Shown here: positions 8,219-17,821 of the stretch, piece by piece | How the letters are laid out: every line of letters begins with the position of its first letter | How positions within the stretch are numbered: position 1 is the first letter of the stretch | Source: Oceanospirillaceae bacterium | GTDB lineage: Bacteria; Pseudomonadota; Gammaproteobacteria; Pseudomonadales; Litoribrevibacteraceae | Reading direction: 5' to 3' | Assembly (NCBI GenBank): GCA_015665455.1 | Contig: JADFAD010000001.1 | Location: 824,791-888,790 of the forward strand | Length of the DNA stretch: 64,000 bases | The notes under the pieces: model-generated | The model's input: the letters and a program-made list of their open reading frames with translations, nothing else | Databases searched by the model: none | Told to the model about the DNA's origin: nothing | Program-made: the position numbers and the translations under genes

Positions 8219-9196
8219 ATGGAAATAATATTCTTGGGTACCTCTTCGGGGACCCCCACAAAAACCCGAAATGTGTCTGGTTTAGCGATCAGGAAATCCA
8301 ATGCAAAAGCTTGGTGCATGGTGGACTGTGGCGAAGGCTCTCAACATCGAATTCTCGAAAAAAATTTGACGCTTAAAAACCTTCAGTCGATTTTTATTAC
8401 TCACATACATGGTGACCATTGTTATGGGTTACCTGGGGTTTTAGCGTCTGCAGCGATGGCTGGCCGCACAGAACCTTTGTGGTTATATGGGCCAAAGAAG
8501 ATACAGTCTTTTGTCGAAGGCATGATTGAAAGCACTGAACTGTGGTTAGGTTACGATATTTATTTTGTGGATGTAGAGGCGCCGATTGAAAGCACGCCTA
8601 TATTGGACTTTGAGATTGAAGTCATTGAACTGTCTCATCGGGTGCCTTCATTCGCCTACGCGTTCACAGAGAAGAATCGAGTCCAAAAGTTAAACGTTAA
8701 AAAGCTTAAAGAAGATCAAATTCCTTCAGGTCCATCGTGGGGGCAGCTGCAAAAAGGAATGGACATTACTTTAGAAAATGGTTGTTTGGTTCACGCTAAA
8801 GATTATTTATTAGCGTCAGATGAACCTCGGAAAATAATCATTGGGGGAGATAACGACCGACCAGATCTTTTGACGGATGCCGCTCGTAACGCTCATGTTT
8901 TGGTGCATGAGGCAACGTATACTCAGGAGGTTCTAGAAAAAATAGGTGAAGGGCCTCAACACAGTTCCGCCAAGAGAGTCGCTGAGTTTTCAGAAAAGAA
9001 TCAGTTGGCCAACCTTGTACTGACTCATTTCAGCCCTCGTTATGCAGATAAAAAGTGTTCGGGGCAGTCCATAGACGACATTGAGAATGAGGCTAAAGAG
9101 TACTTTTCAGGGAACCTCATTTTAGCCAATGACTTAGATTGTTATGAGTTAAAAAAGGACGGTCTATTCATTCGAAAGTCTGATTTAAGAGATTGA
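8219..9196 (+). CDS. rnz: ribonuclease Z, tRNA 3'-processing endonuclease
   Basis: A 325-residue metallo-beta-lactamase-fold nuclease that would remove 3' trailers from tRNA precursors. All zinc ligands of the family are visible: THIHGDH (His62, His64, Asp66, His67), SHRV (His140), the GGDNDRP aspartate (Asp211) and LTHFSPRY (His270). HEATY (230-234) and HSSA (248-251) are the other RNase Z signature segments, and the region around 86-118 fits the exosite arm. Length is normal for a short-form RNase Z. ATG at 8219 has only a weak purine-rich leader. It stands alone, divergent from the CNNM gene. Confidence 0.92.
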   Translation: MEIIFLGTSSGTPTKTRNVSGLAIRKSNAKAWCMVDCGEGSQHRILEKNLTLKNLQSIFITHIHGDHCYGLPGVLASAAMAGRTEPLWLYGPKKIQSFVEGMIESTELWLGYDIYFVDVEAPIESTPILDFEIEVIELSHRVPSFAYAFTEKNRVQKLNVKKLKEDQIPSGPSWGQLQKGMDITLENGCLVHAKDYLLASDEPRKIIIGGDNDRPDLLTDAARNAHVLVHEATYTQEVLEKIGEGPQHSSAKRVAEFSEKNQLANLVLTHFSPRYADKKCSGQSIDDIENEAKEYFSGNLILANDLDCYELKKDGLFIRKSDLRD

Positions 9197-9297
9197 TTCT
9201 CGAATGAAAAAATACTTGTCCAGTTTTCGGTTGTTGAACGATTTAATTTCAGTGTATTTTACTGATTAAATACTACGATGGAATTCATTAGAGCCGT

Positions 9298-10360
9298 ATG
9301 TTAGTTACCGATCAGGCTAAAATAAGCACTTACTATCAAGCGTTATTAAATAGAGAATCCAGTTACGTCGGGATTTTTTATGTAGGGGTTAAGACTACTT
9401 CGGTTTTTTGCATTGCTACTTGTCGCGCCAGAAAACCTAAACATTGAGAATGTAAGCTTCTATACCACGTTTAAAGACGCCTTAGATGAGGGGTTCAGAC
9501 CGTGTAAGATCTGTAGACCTACCGAGAATGCTAATCTGGCGCCCGTTGAAGTTGAGTTAGCTATTCAACTCGTCAAGGATAACCCAAAAGACAAAGTATC
9601 TGATTTCCGGCTTAAAGAGTGCGGAGTGAGCCCTGAATTAGTTCGGCGCTGGTTTAAGAAGCACTACGGCATGACGTTCCAAGCTTATCAACGAATGTAT
9701 CGTATAAATAATGCAATGATGGAGTTGAAAGGTGGCAGAAAGGCAACGGATATTGCACTTGATACGGGCTATGACTCATTAAGTGGTTTTGGTTATACGT
9801 ATAAGAAATACATAGGGAAGTCGCCGAAGAACAGTGTAAATGACAATGTCATTTTGATCAGTCGGCTAACTACGCCTCTGGGGCCGATGTTTGTATGTGC
9901 GACAGAGCAAGGTGTGTGTTTATTGGAGTTTGTGGATCGTAGGATGCTTGAGACTGAATTTCGAGATCTCCAACGTTTACTTAAAGCGAGCATTATTGTG
10001 GGTGAAAATCGACACATTGATCAAGCGAAGAAAGAACTCGCTGAGTACTTTGATGGTCAAAGAAAAACGTTCGATGTCTCACTTCATACGCCAGGTACGG
10101 ATTTTCAAAATACAGTATGGCAAGCGCTACACGCTATCCCGTTTGGTGAAACCTCGACTTACCAAAAGCAAGCAGAAAGAATTGATAAACCAAAAGCCAT
10201 TAGAGCCGTTGCATCTGCTAATGGGTTTAACCGTATATCAATTATGGTGCCGTGCCACCGTGTCATAGGTAAAGATGGCAAATTGGTTGGTTATGGTGGA
10301 GGTTTGGAGCGAAAACGTTGGTTGATTGAACATGAACAAGCAAATCAATCCTGTGTTTAA
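9298..10360 (+). pseudogene. ada: Ada-type DNA repair methyltransferase/regulator, split by a +1 frameshift
   Basis: The intact protein would have about 354 residues: Ada zinc domain, AraC-type helix-turn-helix and O6-methylguanine methyltransferase. Frame 1 starts at ATG 9298 and encodes the domain start up to VFCIATCRARKPK (first Cys pair), then stops at TGA 9445-9447. Frame 2 continues from about 9443 with IENVSFYTTF and RPCKICRP (second Cys pair), the AraC-like region (about 9570-9830) and the methyltransferase domain ending with the active-site PCHRV (Cys codon 10252-10254). Removing one base within 9432-9442 joins the frames exactly where the family sequence continues. A TTG at 9413 could start frame 2, but that product would lack two of four zinc Cys, one of which is the methyl-phosphotriester acceptor. 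It may be a real mutation, an indel error, or, less likely, programmed shifting. The 3' end overlaps the convergent acyltransferase gene by 4 bases. Confidence 0.85.
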
Positions 10361-11394
10361 TTCTTGTGTTTAACGCCTGTTTTGTCCATTCCCATGGAAA
10401 CGACTAGCGGGTTCAGTGCTTGACGGGCCATAAAGTCTTCTTTGTTGTTGATTCCTTGCCAGCCAATATTAATCAGTGAATGGGCAACTGAACTTCCTAA
10501 ACTGCTACCAGGTCCAAGTACAATAATCGTGTCCGGTGAAAACTCTTTTACTCCAATTTCAATGGCCTTATTGAATAAGTACGGTTCAGTGACTTGGTGA
10601 CCGAGGGTATATTCAAACAAGTAAGACGAACAAGTGCTGTAGGGTGTCCAGATGTGTCCGCGTCCATCGATCAGAGGGTATTTAGGTTTTTGGACATTAA
10701 GTGATGAAAGTAATGACTTTCCAGTTTCAGATATATGTTGCATTAATGGCGTATGGAATGCCCCGTGATTGTAGAGTCGCATAGGGAAACGGTCATTAAT
10801 GTTCGGGACTGCTTCTTCAAAGGCGTTTAGACCGGTTTCATTACCAGCAATGACGACATAGCCACCAAGGTCGATGGAGAGGAAAAGCGAATGGGCTTCT
10901 TTTAGGTTAATTTGCTCTATAAGCGATTGAAGTTTCTGTTTTTTGCTAGGTATTAGGTTCCAATTTTCATCCATGGCAGGGTAGATGAGTTGGCCTCCGA
11001 TCAAGCCCTGTTTCATCATGGAACCCATAGTATCGATCAACTGAATGCTGTCCTCGGGGATCAGAGCTTGCGCAACCGATAGCGCAATATACCACCCCAT
11101 GGAATTGCCTGTAACCGCGACGATGTCGTATTCGTCTTGATTAATACTTTGGAAATCTGCATAAGCGCAGGCGTAAATTAAGGAGGATGCATGTTCTCCC
11201 AAGGTGTGCAGTTTGAAAGAGTATTTATCTTTTGAATCCAGTTCATGAACCGTAGGCTGATTAACCGATTCTCGGTAGTGTTCGATAAAACGTAGTTGTT
11301 CGGTTTTATCTGAATGGTATCGAGATAAATACCCTAACTCATCTTTGTTGTAAGTACCTCGACCCGGACAGACGACCAGTGCGCGTTTTTTCAT
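10357..11394 (-). CDS. FabD-like (malonyl-CoA:ACP transacylase family) acyltransferase
   Basis: A 345-residue protein with the acyltransferase fold. The nucleophile elbow reads TGNSMGWY (about residues 95-102), equivalent to GHSLG in FabD; the second catalytic region is YNHGAFHTPLM (about 231-241), matching the FabD His segment. The N-terminus VVCPGRGTY replaces the usual FPGQGSQ. Substitution of the His before the Ser by Asn makes classical malonyl transfer less certain. The gene overlaps the upstream fused-E1 gene by 4 bases (ATGA), so the two are translationally coupled and follow gcdH. A role in loading an acyl group derived from the E1/GcdH reactions onto a carrier is an inference. It is not the normal fatty-acid-synthesis fabD context (no fabH, fabG or acpP nearby). 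Confidence 0.7.
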   Translation of the reverse strand: MKKRALVVCPGRGTYNKDELGYLSRYHSDKTEQLRFIEHYRESVNQPTVHELDSKDKYSFKLHTLGEHASSLIYACAYADFQSINQDEYDIVAVTGNSMGWYIALSVAQALIPEDSIQLIDTMGSMMKQGLIGGQLIYPAMDENWNLIPSKKQKLQSLIEQINLKEAHSLFLSIDLGGYVVIAGNETGLNAFEEAVPNINDRFPMRLYNHGAFHTPLMQHISETGKSLLSSLNVQKPKYPLIDGRGHIWTPYSTCSSYLFEYTLGHQVTEPYLFNKAIEIGVKEFSPDTIIVLGPGSSLGSSVAHSLINIGWQGINNKEDFMARQALNPLVVSMGMDKTGVKHKN

Positions 11395-13679
11395 TTTACT
11401 GCCCTTATCGTTGTTTTGGGTGTGGTTTTAAGTTGAGTATCTGAACTTGCTAGCGCCATGCTGAGGATGTCTTCAATAATGTTATCTACGGAAGGCAACA
11501 CTAAGTTTGCTGCTTCACCAAGAGGAATGAAGCTGTCTTCAGCGGTTCTTCGTTTAATCTTTTCTGGCTTTTGGTCGGCTTCTAATAGCATGCACATGAG
11601 GGATTCACTGAGGGAACCCGTTTTTCGACATTCGTCTAAAATCAGTACCGATTGGCATAGATTCATTTCTTTTAATAAACCTTCTTCATTAAGCGGTGCA
11701 AGCCACCTGAGGTCTATAATCCGACCGTTAAGGTTATGTTGATCTTTTAATATTTTTTCAGCTTTTCGGGAAAGGTAATACCCGTTGCCATAGGTTACGA
11801 TGCAGTAATCGGTGCCATGGCCAAACGTATTAAACTCGCTAGGTTGGATTGGTGTATGGTGTTCTGGATAGGGGCTTGACCAGAGATCATCACCTGGTTC
11901 GTGCAGGTCTCGAGTCATGTAAAGCGCAATGGGTTCTATAAAGATGACGACTCGATTCTCTTTATGTGCTAATTCTACGCAACTGCGAAGCAGGGCTACA
12001 GCATCCAAGCCATTGGAGGGGCAGGCGATGACTAATCCTGGAATGTCTCGAAATACGGCGATTGAATTGTCGTTGTGGAAGTGCCCCCCAAACCCTTTTT
12101 GGTAGGCTAAACCTGCAATGCGGACGACCATCGGATTGCTATATTGTTTATTAGAGAAGAAGGATAGGGTGGCGGCTTCGCCGCGTATTTGATCTTCGGC
12201 ATTATGAACGTAGGCTAAGAATTGAATTTCCGGAATGGGTAAAATACCATTCTGAGCCAAACCAATGGCACCGCCTAATATACTGGTTTCATCCAATAAG
12301 GCGTTAAATACCCTGTTCGGCCCGAACTTCTGTTGCAGTCGAGACGTGACATGATAAACCCCGCCTTTTGTTGCGACGTCTTCACCAAACACGACGATAT
12401 TTTTGAGTTCGGCCATGGTTTCAGCTAAAGCAAAGTTAATCATGCGCCCTAAAGGTTGCGGCGCTTGAAGTGCGTTAAGTTCTTTTTGGAACAGTTTCTG
12501 TCGGGCTTCGGGTTTTAATCCTATTAGAGGAGGATGCTGATTTATATCTGGAATAATCGAAGCCATGACTTCTTCTGTATTTTGCAGCTTAGGTCGATGT
12601 ATGACCTCTTGAGCGATTAACGTAATTTGATGTTGATGTGTTTGATAAATATCCAGTATTTGCTGGTGGCTGAGTATGTTCAAGTCAGTGAGAATTCTTG
12701 CTGAATGAAGCAATGGATCATTACTTTGGTTTTGATCTATTTGAGATTGTTTTAAGTATGCAGTTTCTGCATCTGCGCCCGCATGGCCCATCAACCGAAC
12801 GGTTTCCATGTGAAGAAAAACAGGGCGTTGTTGCCTAGCAATCTCGACGGCTTTAGAGGCATTGAGATAGCAATGAAGTAAATCTAAACCATCGGCTTGA
12901 AGATAAGTCAGTTTTGGTCGATGTTTAAAATTTTGTTCTATCCAACCCGTTGGCGTTTTAACTGATATGCCTATGCCGTTGTCTTCGCATACCCAAAGCA
13001 AAGGTAAATCCAATCCTTGATAAGCACACCAAGAAGACATGTTAAACGCACTTTGGGCCGTTGCGTGATTTGCCGACGCATCACCGAAATTACACATGAC
13101 TAGCGCGTTATCAGGAGGATAATCATCGTTGCAATTATCCAGTTTGAGGCGTTTTCTGGTGGGGATAGCCAGAGCAGCCCCGACGGCTTTAGGCAAGTGT
13201 GAAGCAATGGTGCTTGTTTGTGGAGGAACGTTCAGTGCTTTACTGCCGAGTACCTTGTGACGGCCACCGGAGATTGTATCTTCGCTGGAGGCGCACAAAG
13301 AGAGCAGCATGTCCCAAATGGGGGATTGGGCTTCTATTTTGGGGGTGTCGAGTTGCGCTTTTCGTGCTCTGTGTATAAAAAAAGCACCACTGCGATAATG
13401 AAGGTAAGCAGGGTCCGTGACCTTTAGAGCCTCTGCTAATGCTGTGCTTCCTTCATGCCCCGAGCTGCCTATGGTGTAGAAGCTTTTGCCTATGGCTTTT
13501 AGCTTTCGAGCTTCTAAATCTAACAAACGGCTCAAGACTTGGGATTCAAACATAGAAATCAACTGCTCAGCAGAGAGGCCCGCTTCTGCCAGTGAAATAC
13601 TGTGTCGACGCTCCGGTAGATTGTTCGTTGCGACGCGTTGGATGAAGTCGTCATTGATTGCTGTAGCACTGTCTCGCAT
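11391..13679 (-). CDS. fused E1 alpha-beta subunit of a thiamine-diphosphate 2-oxoacid dehydrogenase
   Basis: A 762-residue fusion. The first half (about 25-375) is an E1-alpha domain with the ThDP motif NFGDASANHA followed by CEDNGIGI. The second half (about 410-735) is an E1-beta domain: GEDVATKGGVYHVT, the LLDETSILGGAIGLA segment with the catalytic-site Glu, and GGHFHNDNS with the conserved His. This is the arrangement of branched-chain or acetoin-type E1 enzymes, but as one chain. No E2 (lipoyl acyltransferase) or E3 gene lies beside it, so either it borrows those of another complex or it does not pass its acyl group to lipoate. It lies 52 bases after gcdH and overlaps the acyltransferase gene. 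Substrate unknown; a link to 2-oxoadipate/glutaryl-CoA is possible from context only. Confidence 0.85.
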   Translation of the reverse strand: MRDSATAINDDFIQRVATNNLPERRHSISLAEAGLSAEQLISMFESQVLSRLLDLEARKLKAIGKSFYTIGSSGHEGSTALAEALKVTDPAYLHYRSGAFFIHRARKAQLDTPKIEAQSPIWDMLLSLCASSEDTISGGRHKVLGSKALNVPPQTSTIASHLPKAVGAALAIPTRKRLKLDNCNDDYPPDNALVMCNFGDASANHATAQSAFNMSSWCAYQGLDLPLLWVCEDNGIGISVKTPTGWIEQNFKHRPKLTYLQADGLDLLHCYLNASKAVEIARQQRPVFLHMETVRLMGHAGADAETAYLKQSQIDQNQSNDPLLHSARILTDLNILSHQQILDIYQTHQHQITLIAQEVIHRPKLQNTEEVMASIIPDINQHPPLIGLKPEARQKLFQKELNALQAPQPLGRMINFALAETMAELKNIVVFGEDVATKGGVYHVTSRLQQKFGPNRVFNALLDETSILGGAIGLAQNGILPIPEIQFLAYVHNAEDQIRGEAATLSFFSNKQYSNPMVVRIAGLAYQKGFGGHFHNDNSIAVFRDIPGLVIACPSNGLDAVALLRSCVELAHKENRVVIFIEPIALYMTRDLHEPGDDLWSSPYPEHHTPIQPSEFNTFGHGTDYCIVTYGNGYYLSRKAEKILKDQHNLNGRIIDLRWLAPLNEEGLLKEMNLCQSVLILDECRKTGSLSESLMCMLLEADQKPEKIKRRTAEDSFIPLGEAANLVLPSVDNIIEDILSMALASSDTQLKTTPKTTIRAVK

Positions 13680-13731
13680 GAAATCCCCTGATTAATCTAG
13701 CAGTTCAACGTTTGGCCTAGACGTATACACA

Positions 13732-14907
13732 TTAAAAGAACGCCTGAATCTCCGTTTGAGCTCGCCCCAGAATCAATGCATGAATGTCATGAGTGCCTTC
13801 ATAGGTATTAACCGCTTCGAGGTTCATCATGTGGCGAATGACATGGAACTCATCTGAAATACCGTTACCGCCGTGCATGTCTCTGGCTTCTCGTGCGATA
13901 GCGAGGGCTTTCCCGGCAGAATTTCGCTTAATAAGTGAGATTAACTCCACGGGGCATTGACCTTCGTCCATTAAGCGACCGGCTTGCAAACACCCTTGAA
14001 GACCCAAACTGATTTCAGTTTGCATGTCGGCGAGTTTCTTCTGAATGAGCTGGTTTGCAGCGAGAGGTTTGTTGAATTGAGTGCGATCCAAACTGTATTG
14101 TCGAGCGGCATGCCAGCAGAACTCAGCGGCTCCTAACGCTCCCCAGGCAATACCGTATCGAGCTTTGTTTAAACAACCGAATGGACCTTTTAAACCACTG
14201 ACATCGGGGAAAATATGGTCTTCAGGAACAATGACTTCATCCATAACAATTTCACCCGTGATGGACGCTCTTAACGAGAACTTACCTTCGATCTTGGGTG
14301 CGGATAAGCCTTTCATGCCTTTTTCAAGTACAAAGCCTCGAATCTTGCTGTCTAACTTGGCCCAAACGACGAATACATCTGCAATGGGGGCGTTGGTGAT
14401 CCACATTTTACTGCCAGTCAATTTATAACCGTCAGAGATTTTTTCTGCGCGAGTCTTCATGCCTGCAGGGTCAGATCCCGCGTCAGGTTCTGTAAGGCCA
14501 AAACACCCGACCCATTCGCCTGAGGCTAACTTGGGTAAATATTTTTGTTTTTGTTCTTCCGTACCATAAGCATGAATGGGATGCATGACTAAAGACGATT
14601 GAACACTCATGGCAGAGCGGTAGCCACTGTCGACACGTTCAATTTCTCGGGCGATTAATCCATAACTTACGTAGTTACTGCCTGCGCAACCGTACGTTTC
14701 AGATAGGGTTGCACCAAGTAATCCTAGGCTGCCCATTTCACTCATAATTTCTCGGTGAAATGTTTCGTGTCTATTCGCCTCAAGTACTCTGGATTGAAGT
14801 TTATCTTGGGCGTAATCACGAGTTGCATCTCTAATTAGGCGTTCTTCATCCGTCAGTTGTTGGTCTAATAAGAAAGGGTCTTGCCATGAGAATTGTGCGA
14901 GGGTCAT
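13732..14907 (-). CDS. gcdH: glutaryl-CoA dehydrogenase
   Basis: A 391-residue FAD-dependent acyl-CoA dehydrogenase that would oxidise and decarboxylate glutaryl-CoA to crotonyl-CoA in lysine and tryptophan breakdown. Family signatures: [16 protein letters not shown] (substrate-binding Arg), [16 protein letters not shown] and [14 protein letters not shown] (FAD contacts), and [16 protein letters not shown] near the C-terminus with the catalytic base Glu370. The frame extends to a TTG at 14913, but ATG 14907 has GGAG six bases upstream and is the better start. It is the first gene of a leftward operon with the fused E1 and the acyltransferase. A LysR gene is divergent 561 bases away, the same arrangement as gcdH with its activator gcdR in pseudomonads. 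Confidence 0.92.
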   Translation of the reverse strand: MTLAQFSWQDPFLLDQQLTDEERLIRDATRDYAQDKLQSRVLEANRHETFHREIMSEMGSLGLLGATLSETYGCAGSNYVSYGLIAREIERVDSGYRSAMSVQSSLVMHPIHAYGTEEQKQKYLPKLASGEWVGCFGLTEPDAGSDPAGMKTRAEKISDGYKLTGSKMWITNAPIADVFVVWAKLDSKIRGFVLEKGMKGLSAPKIEGKFSLRASITGEIVMDEVIVPEDHIFPDVSGLKGPFGCLNKARYGIAWGALGAAEFCWHAARQYSLDRTQFNKPLAANQLIQKKLADMQTEISLGLQGCLQAGRLMDEGQCPVELISLIKRNSAGKALAIAREARDMHGGNGISDEFHVIRHMMNLEAVNTYEGTHDIHALILGRAQTEIQAFF

Positions 14908-15468
14908 AACCAACTCCGAAGCGTCTGTATTTGATGGGTATAAACAGAGGCTAAACGGAGTTGTGCTAAAGTTAAAATATAGTTTTTCTTTATCTGGTAT
15001 AGATTCTATCTATATTGTTGAGCGCGAAGTGATTAATAGATTGTGTTTGGACAATGCGGTGTTAATTAAGGGTAATTTGTTCAAGTAAAGAGGAGGGTTA
15101 AACGTAGTAGAAGTAAAAGAGAAGGTGGAGAGCCCTAAAGGGCTCATAATAGTTTTTCTGCTCGCTTTTTATTTTTATTTTTGAGCGTCAATTCTAAGCT
15201 TCTGTTTTTATTTTTATTGATGAAGCCGAATTGTCTGTTTTTGTTGTTCTTAATAAATATATAGCGATTGCTGTGCCAGTTTTAAAATAGTATTTAATAA
15301 CAGTAAGTTAAGGGTATTCTTAAAAAAGAGTACTCTTTAAAAATACATCAGTTGTTACTTGTGTTCCATTTTGTGGATGGTCTGTTGTGTTACTAGGTAA
15401 CGCATTTGGGTAACACTTGGTTTCACTATTTGGAACAAATCAAATATTGGGCTTTCAGGAGGTCGACA
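14908..15468. other. long AT-rich divergent intergenic region
   Basis: 561 bases between gcdH and the divergent LysR gene. It holds a perfect small hairpin (15130-15145) and repeated T-rich stretches of the type TTTTTATTTTTATT at about 15164-15182 and 15203-15220. A LysR-type regulator would be expected to bind here to control gcdH. No reading frame worth calling was seen. Confidence 0.45.
15130..15145 (+). terminator. possible terminator hairpin inside the gcdH-LysR gap
   Basis: GAGCCCTAAAGGGCTC is a perfect inverted repeat (6-7 bp stem), followed after six bases by GTTTTTCT. There is no gene on the plus strand just before it, so if it is a terminator it would end a short untranslated RNA or an antisense leader of gcdH; this is speculative. 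Confidence 0.35.
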
Positions 15469-16317
15469 TTGGATGTACGAAGTTTACGGTATTTTATGGC
15501 GGTGTATCAGGCAAAAAGTATCAGTGCAGCTGCGAAAGTAAGTTTTGTGGCTCAGCCTTCCATTTCATCGGCGATTCTACAATTAGAGGATCAATTAGAG
15601 ACGCAGTTATTTGTGAGACATCCGAAAGGGGTTTCACCCACGGAAGCAGCGGATAAACTCTTTCCGTTGGCAAAACAGTTATCCAATGATTTAAATGCCA
15701 TAGGCCATTTGTTCAAAAGTAAGCCGGTTAAATTGCCTTTTCGTTTGGGATTAATACGGTCATTGGGCGCAAATCGTATGGGGCAATTGTTAAAAGAGTT
15801 TGTCGCTAGCGTTGAAGGGATGGATTTAACACTGGTTCAACCAGATGAGCAATGCGATGCGCGCATCATCACGACCAATTACTTGCAAGAAAATGAGCTG
15901 TTTCTTCCTCTATGGCAAGATAACTATCTATTGGCCGTGCCTGAGGCGCACTCCATCGGGTTAAAAAGCCAACTCCACGTAGCGGATTTAGCTGGGCTAC
16001 CCTTCATTCATCGCTCGCCATGCGAAGCGTTGGATTCTTTAATGTACGTGCTTGATCGGGAAAGAATCACGCTTGATATTCGTGCTCGTATCCAAACATT
16101 GGAATATACCTTGGCGCTCACGAGTGCAGGGGTGGGGTGCGCATTAACACCGAACATTCCTCGCTTGCTGGAACATGAAGGCATACGCTTTTTATCATTG
16201 GCGGATGTGGATCTTAGCCGAACCATCGGTCTGGCATATTCTAAGAATGAAGTTCTAAGTGAGCCTCTGAATGCGTTGATTGAACTTTGCTCAACGTATC
16301 CTTTGAACGTTAGCTGA
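15469..16317 (+). CDS. LysR-type transcriptional regulator, probable control of gcdH operon
   Basis: The best start is TTG 15469, five bases after a perfect AGGAGGT ribosome-binding site (15457-15463), giving 282 residues beginning DVRSLRYFMAVYQ. A longer frame from 15406 would add 21 residues that do not belong to the family. Residues 1-60 are the winged helix-turn-helix (SISAAAKVSFVAQPSISSAI...LEDQLETQLFVR). The rest is the LysR substrate-binding domain, which senses a small effector. Divergence from gcdH suggests it regulates that operon, as GcdR does, though the effector is unknown. Its 3' end overlaps the convergent pabB gene by 8 bases. It resembles the other LysR protein at 37739-38551 in its N-terminal half. 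Confidence 0.85.
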   Translation: MDVRSLRYFMAVYQAKSISAAAKVSFVAQPSISSAILQLEDQLETQLFVRHPKGVSPTEAADKLFPLAKQLSNDLNAIGHLFKSKPVKLPFRLGLIRSLGANRMGQLLKEFVASVEGMDLTLVQPDEQCDARIITTNYLQENELFLPLWQDNYLLAVPEAHSIGLKSQLHVADLAGLPFIHRSPCEALDSLMYVLDRERITLDIRARIQTLEYTLALTSAGVGCALTPNIPRLLEHEGIRFLSLADVDLSRTIGLAYSKNEVLSEPLNALIELCSTYPLNVS

Positions 16318-17662
16318 TCGCCTGAAGCAAAGGTGAAATCTTGGTTAAGGTTTCTTGGTATTCGGATTCGGCTTCTGAATCCGCTACGATGCCACCGCCA
16401 CCCCAAGCATGTATTGTATCGCCATCGCGAACTAATGTTCGAATGGTAATGCTGCTGTCCATTCGACCATGCCTGCTTATATAGATGACGGAACCACAGT
16501 AAATGGAGCGATGGTGAGGTTCCAATTCGTCGATAATCTCCATCGCACGTATTTTCGGCGCGCCAGTAATTGAACCACCAGGGAAACTGTGCCCCAGTAA
16601 GCTGGTAACAGTTTCGTTGTCAGATAATTCGCCTGTCACAGTGCTGACTAAGTGGTGAACGTTCGGGTAACTTTCTACATCGAACAGTTTTGGTACTTTT
16701 ACGCTGAATGGAGAACACACTCGACTCAGGTCATTACGCAGCAAATCCACAATCATAACGTTTTCGGCGCGATCTTTTGTGCTGGCTAAAAGTTCTTGGC
16801 TTAAGAGTATGTCACTCTTCTCGTCGTGGCCTCGAGGGCGGGTACCTTTGATTGGTTTAGTCGTCACCTGACTGTTTTCGAGTTCGATGAAGCGTTCAGG
16901 TGAGTGGCTAAGTACGTCCCATTGACCCAATTGAAAGTAAGCAGAGAAAGGCGTGGGTATTCGTTTTGCGATTTTCTCAAAGGCCAAAAGAGAATCCCCT
17001 TGGCACTGGGCACTGAACCGTTGGGCAAAATTTACTTGATAACAATCACCGGCAAAAATGTAGTCTTTGAGTACCTTAAATTGCTCGATGTATTCCTGTT
17101 TCGTAAGGTTACTTTTAAAAGGCTGGGTCAGAGAAAACAGAGACAATTGAGGGTTGGCTTCATTCGCAAATAAGTCGATCAGCTCTGAATCTTTACGATG
17201 AGATAGATCTGAGTCGTTTACTAACCAACTCTTTTGTTCTTTATGATCCGTGATCATTGCCCATCCAAAAATCCCGAACCAAGCAGCAGGCAGCGTGATG
17301 TCTTTTTCTGCTTCGCTGGGTAAGGTTTCCAGTTGGTTACCAAAATCGTAGTTCATGAAACCAATTGCGCCGCCAATGAATGGCAACGCTTCGGTCACTG
17401 GGTTTATCTTGATGGAATCCAGTATTGAGTTCAGTTTGGCGAGCAGTGTTTTTCCTGTTAGACCAACATCATTTTCGTCGGGCGTTGATTGAATGATTTC
17501 TACCGGGTCAGCAGAAAGAATGTCGTAGCGGCCCATTAAGTCTGCGTATTTACCATGGCCACTTTCCAGCATAACGGGGTAAGGCAGATGCTTGATGCTT
17601 TTGTAGGCTTCAACTGCATTTGATTGGTAGGCAATGGCAATAATGCTTATGGCCTGAGACAT
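16310..17662 (-). CDS. pabB: aminodeoxychorismate synthase component I
   Basis: A 450-residue chorismate-binding enzyme that makes 4-amino-4-deoxychorismate from chorismate and ammonia for folate. The motif KPIKGTRPRG (269-278) has the Lys272 typical of PabB; anthranilate synthase TrpE has PIAGT instead. Further family motifs are AGDCYQVNFAQRF (204-216), DRAENVMIVDLLRND, and SFPGGSITGAPK near the active site. The N-terminal domain (1-160) is the usual TrpE/PabB N-domain. No glutaminase partner (PabA) or pabC is adjacent. It starts at ATG 17662 with weak ribosome-binding signal and overlaps the LysR gene 3' end. Confidence 0.92.
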   Translation of the reverse strand: MSQAISIIAIAYQSNAVEAYKSIKHLPYPVMLESGHGKYADLMGRYDILSADPVEIIQSTPDENDVGLTGKTLLAKLNSILDSIKINPVTEALPFIGGAIGFMNYDFGNQLETLPSEAEKDITLPAAWFGIFGWAMITDHKEQKSWLVNDSDLSHRKDSELIDLFANEANPQLSLFSLTQPFKSNLTKQEYIEQFKVLKDYIFAGDCYQVNFAQRFSAQCQGDSLLAFEKIAKRIPTPFSAYFQLGQWDVLSHSPERFIELENSQVTTKPIKGTRPRGHDEKSDILLSQELLASTKDRAENVMIVDLLRNDLSRVCSPFSVKVPKLFDVESYPNVHHLVSTVTGELSDNETVTSLLGHSFPGGSITGAPKIRAMEIIDELEPHHRSIYCGSVIYISRHGRMDSSITIRTLVRDGDTIHAWGGGGIVADSEAESEYQETLTKISPLLQAIS

Positions 17663-17806
17663 GGTAACCGCTCACTGGGTGGAAAGAGCCGACATTCTAC
17701 TGATTTATGACATGATTAACAGACAGAATACGATGGATTAAGAATTATTTAGTTTAAGAGTAGCAAGGGATTTTAATATTCGTTCATTGGATCTTTGAGG
17801 CCACCC

Positions 17807-17812
17807 TATAAT
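17807..17812 (+). promoter_or_regulatory. perfect TATAAT directly before the L,D-transpeptidase start
   Basis: TATAAT lies only 9 bases before the ATG at 17822. A normal start point (about 7 bases downstream) would fall near 17819, so the messenger would be almost leaderless if that ATG is used. No convincing -35 is seen at the right distance (TTCATT is near). Either the true start codon lies further inside (for example TTG 17852), or the box is fortuitous. Confidence 0.35.
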
Positions 17813-17821
17813 TGACGTAGG

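Noticed and set aside
9891..10268. 125-codon plus-strand frame inside the ada methyltransferase region
   Set aside because: The methyltransferase motif PCHRV is in the other frame; this one is a basic shadow.
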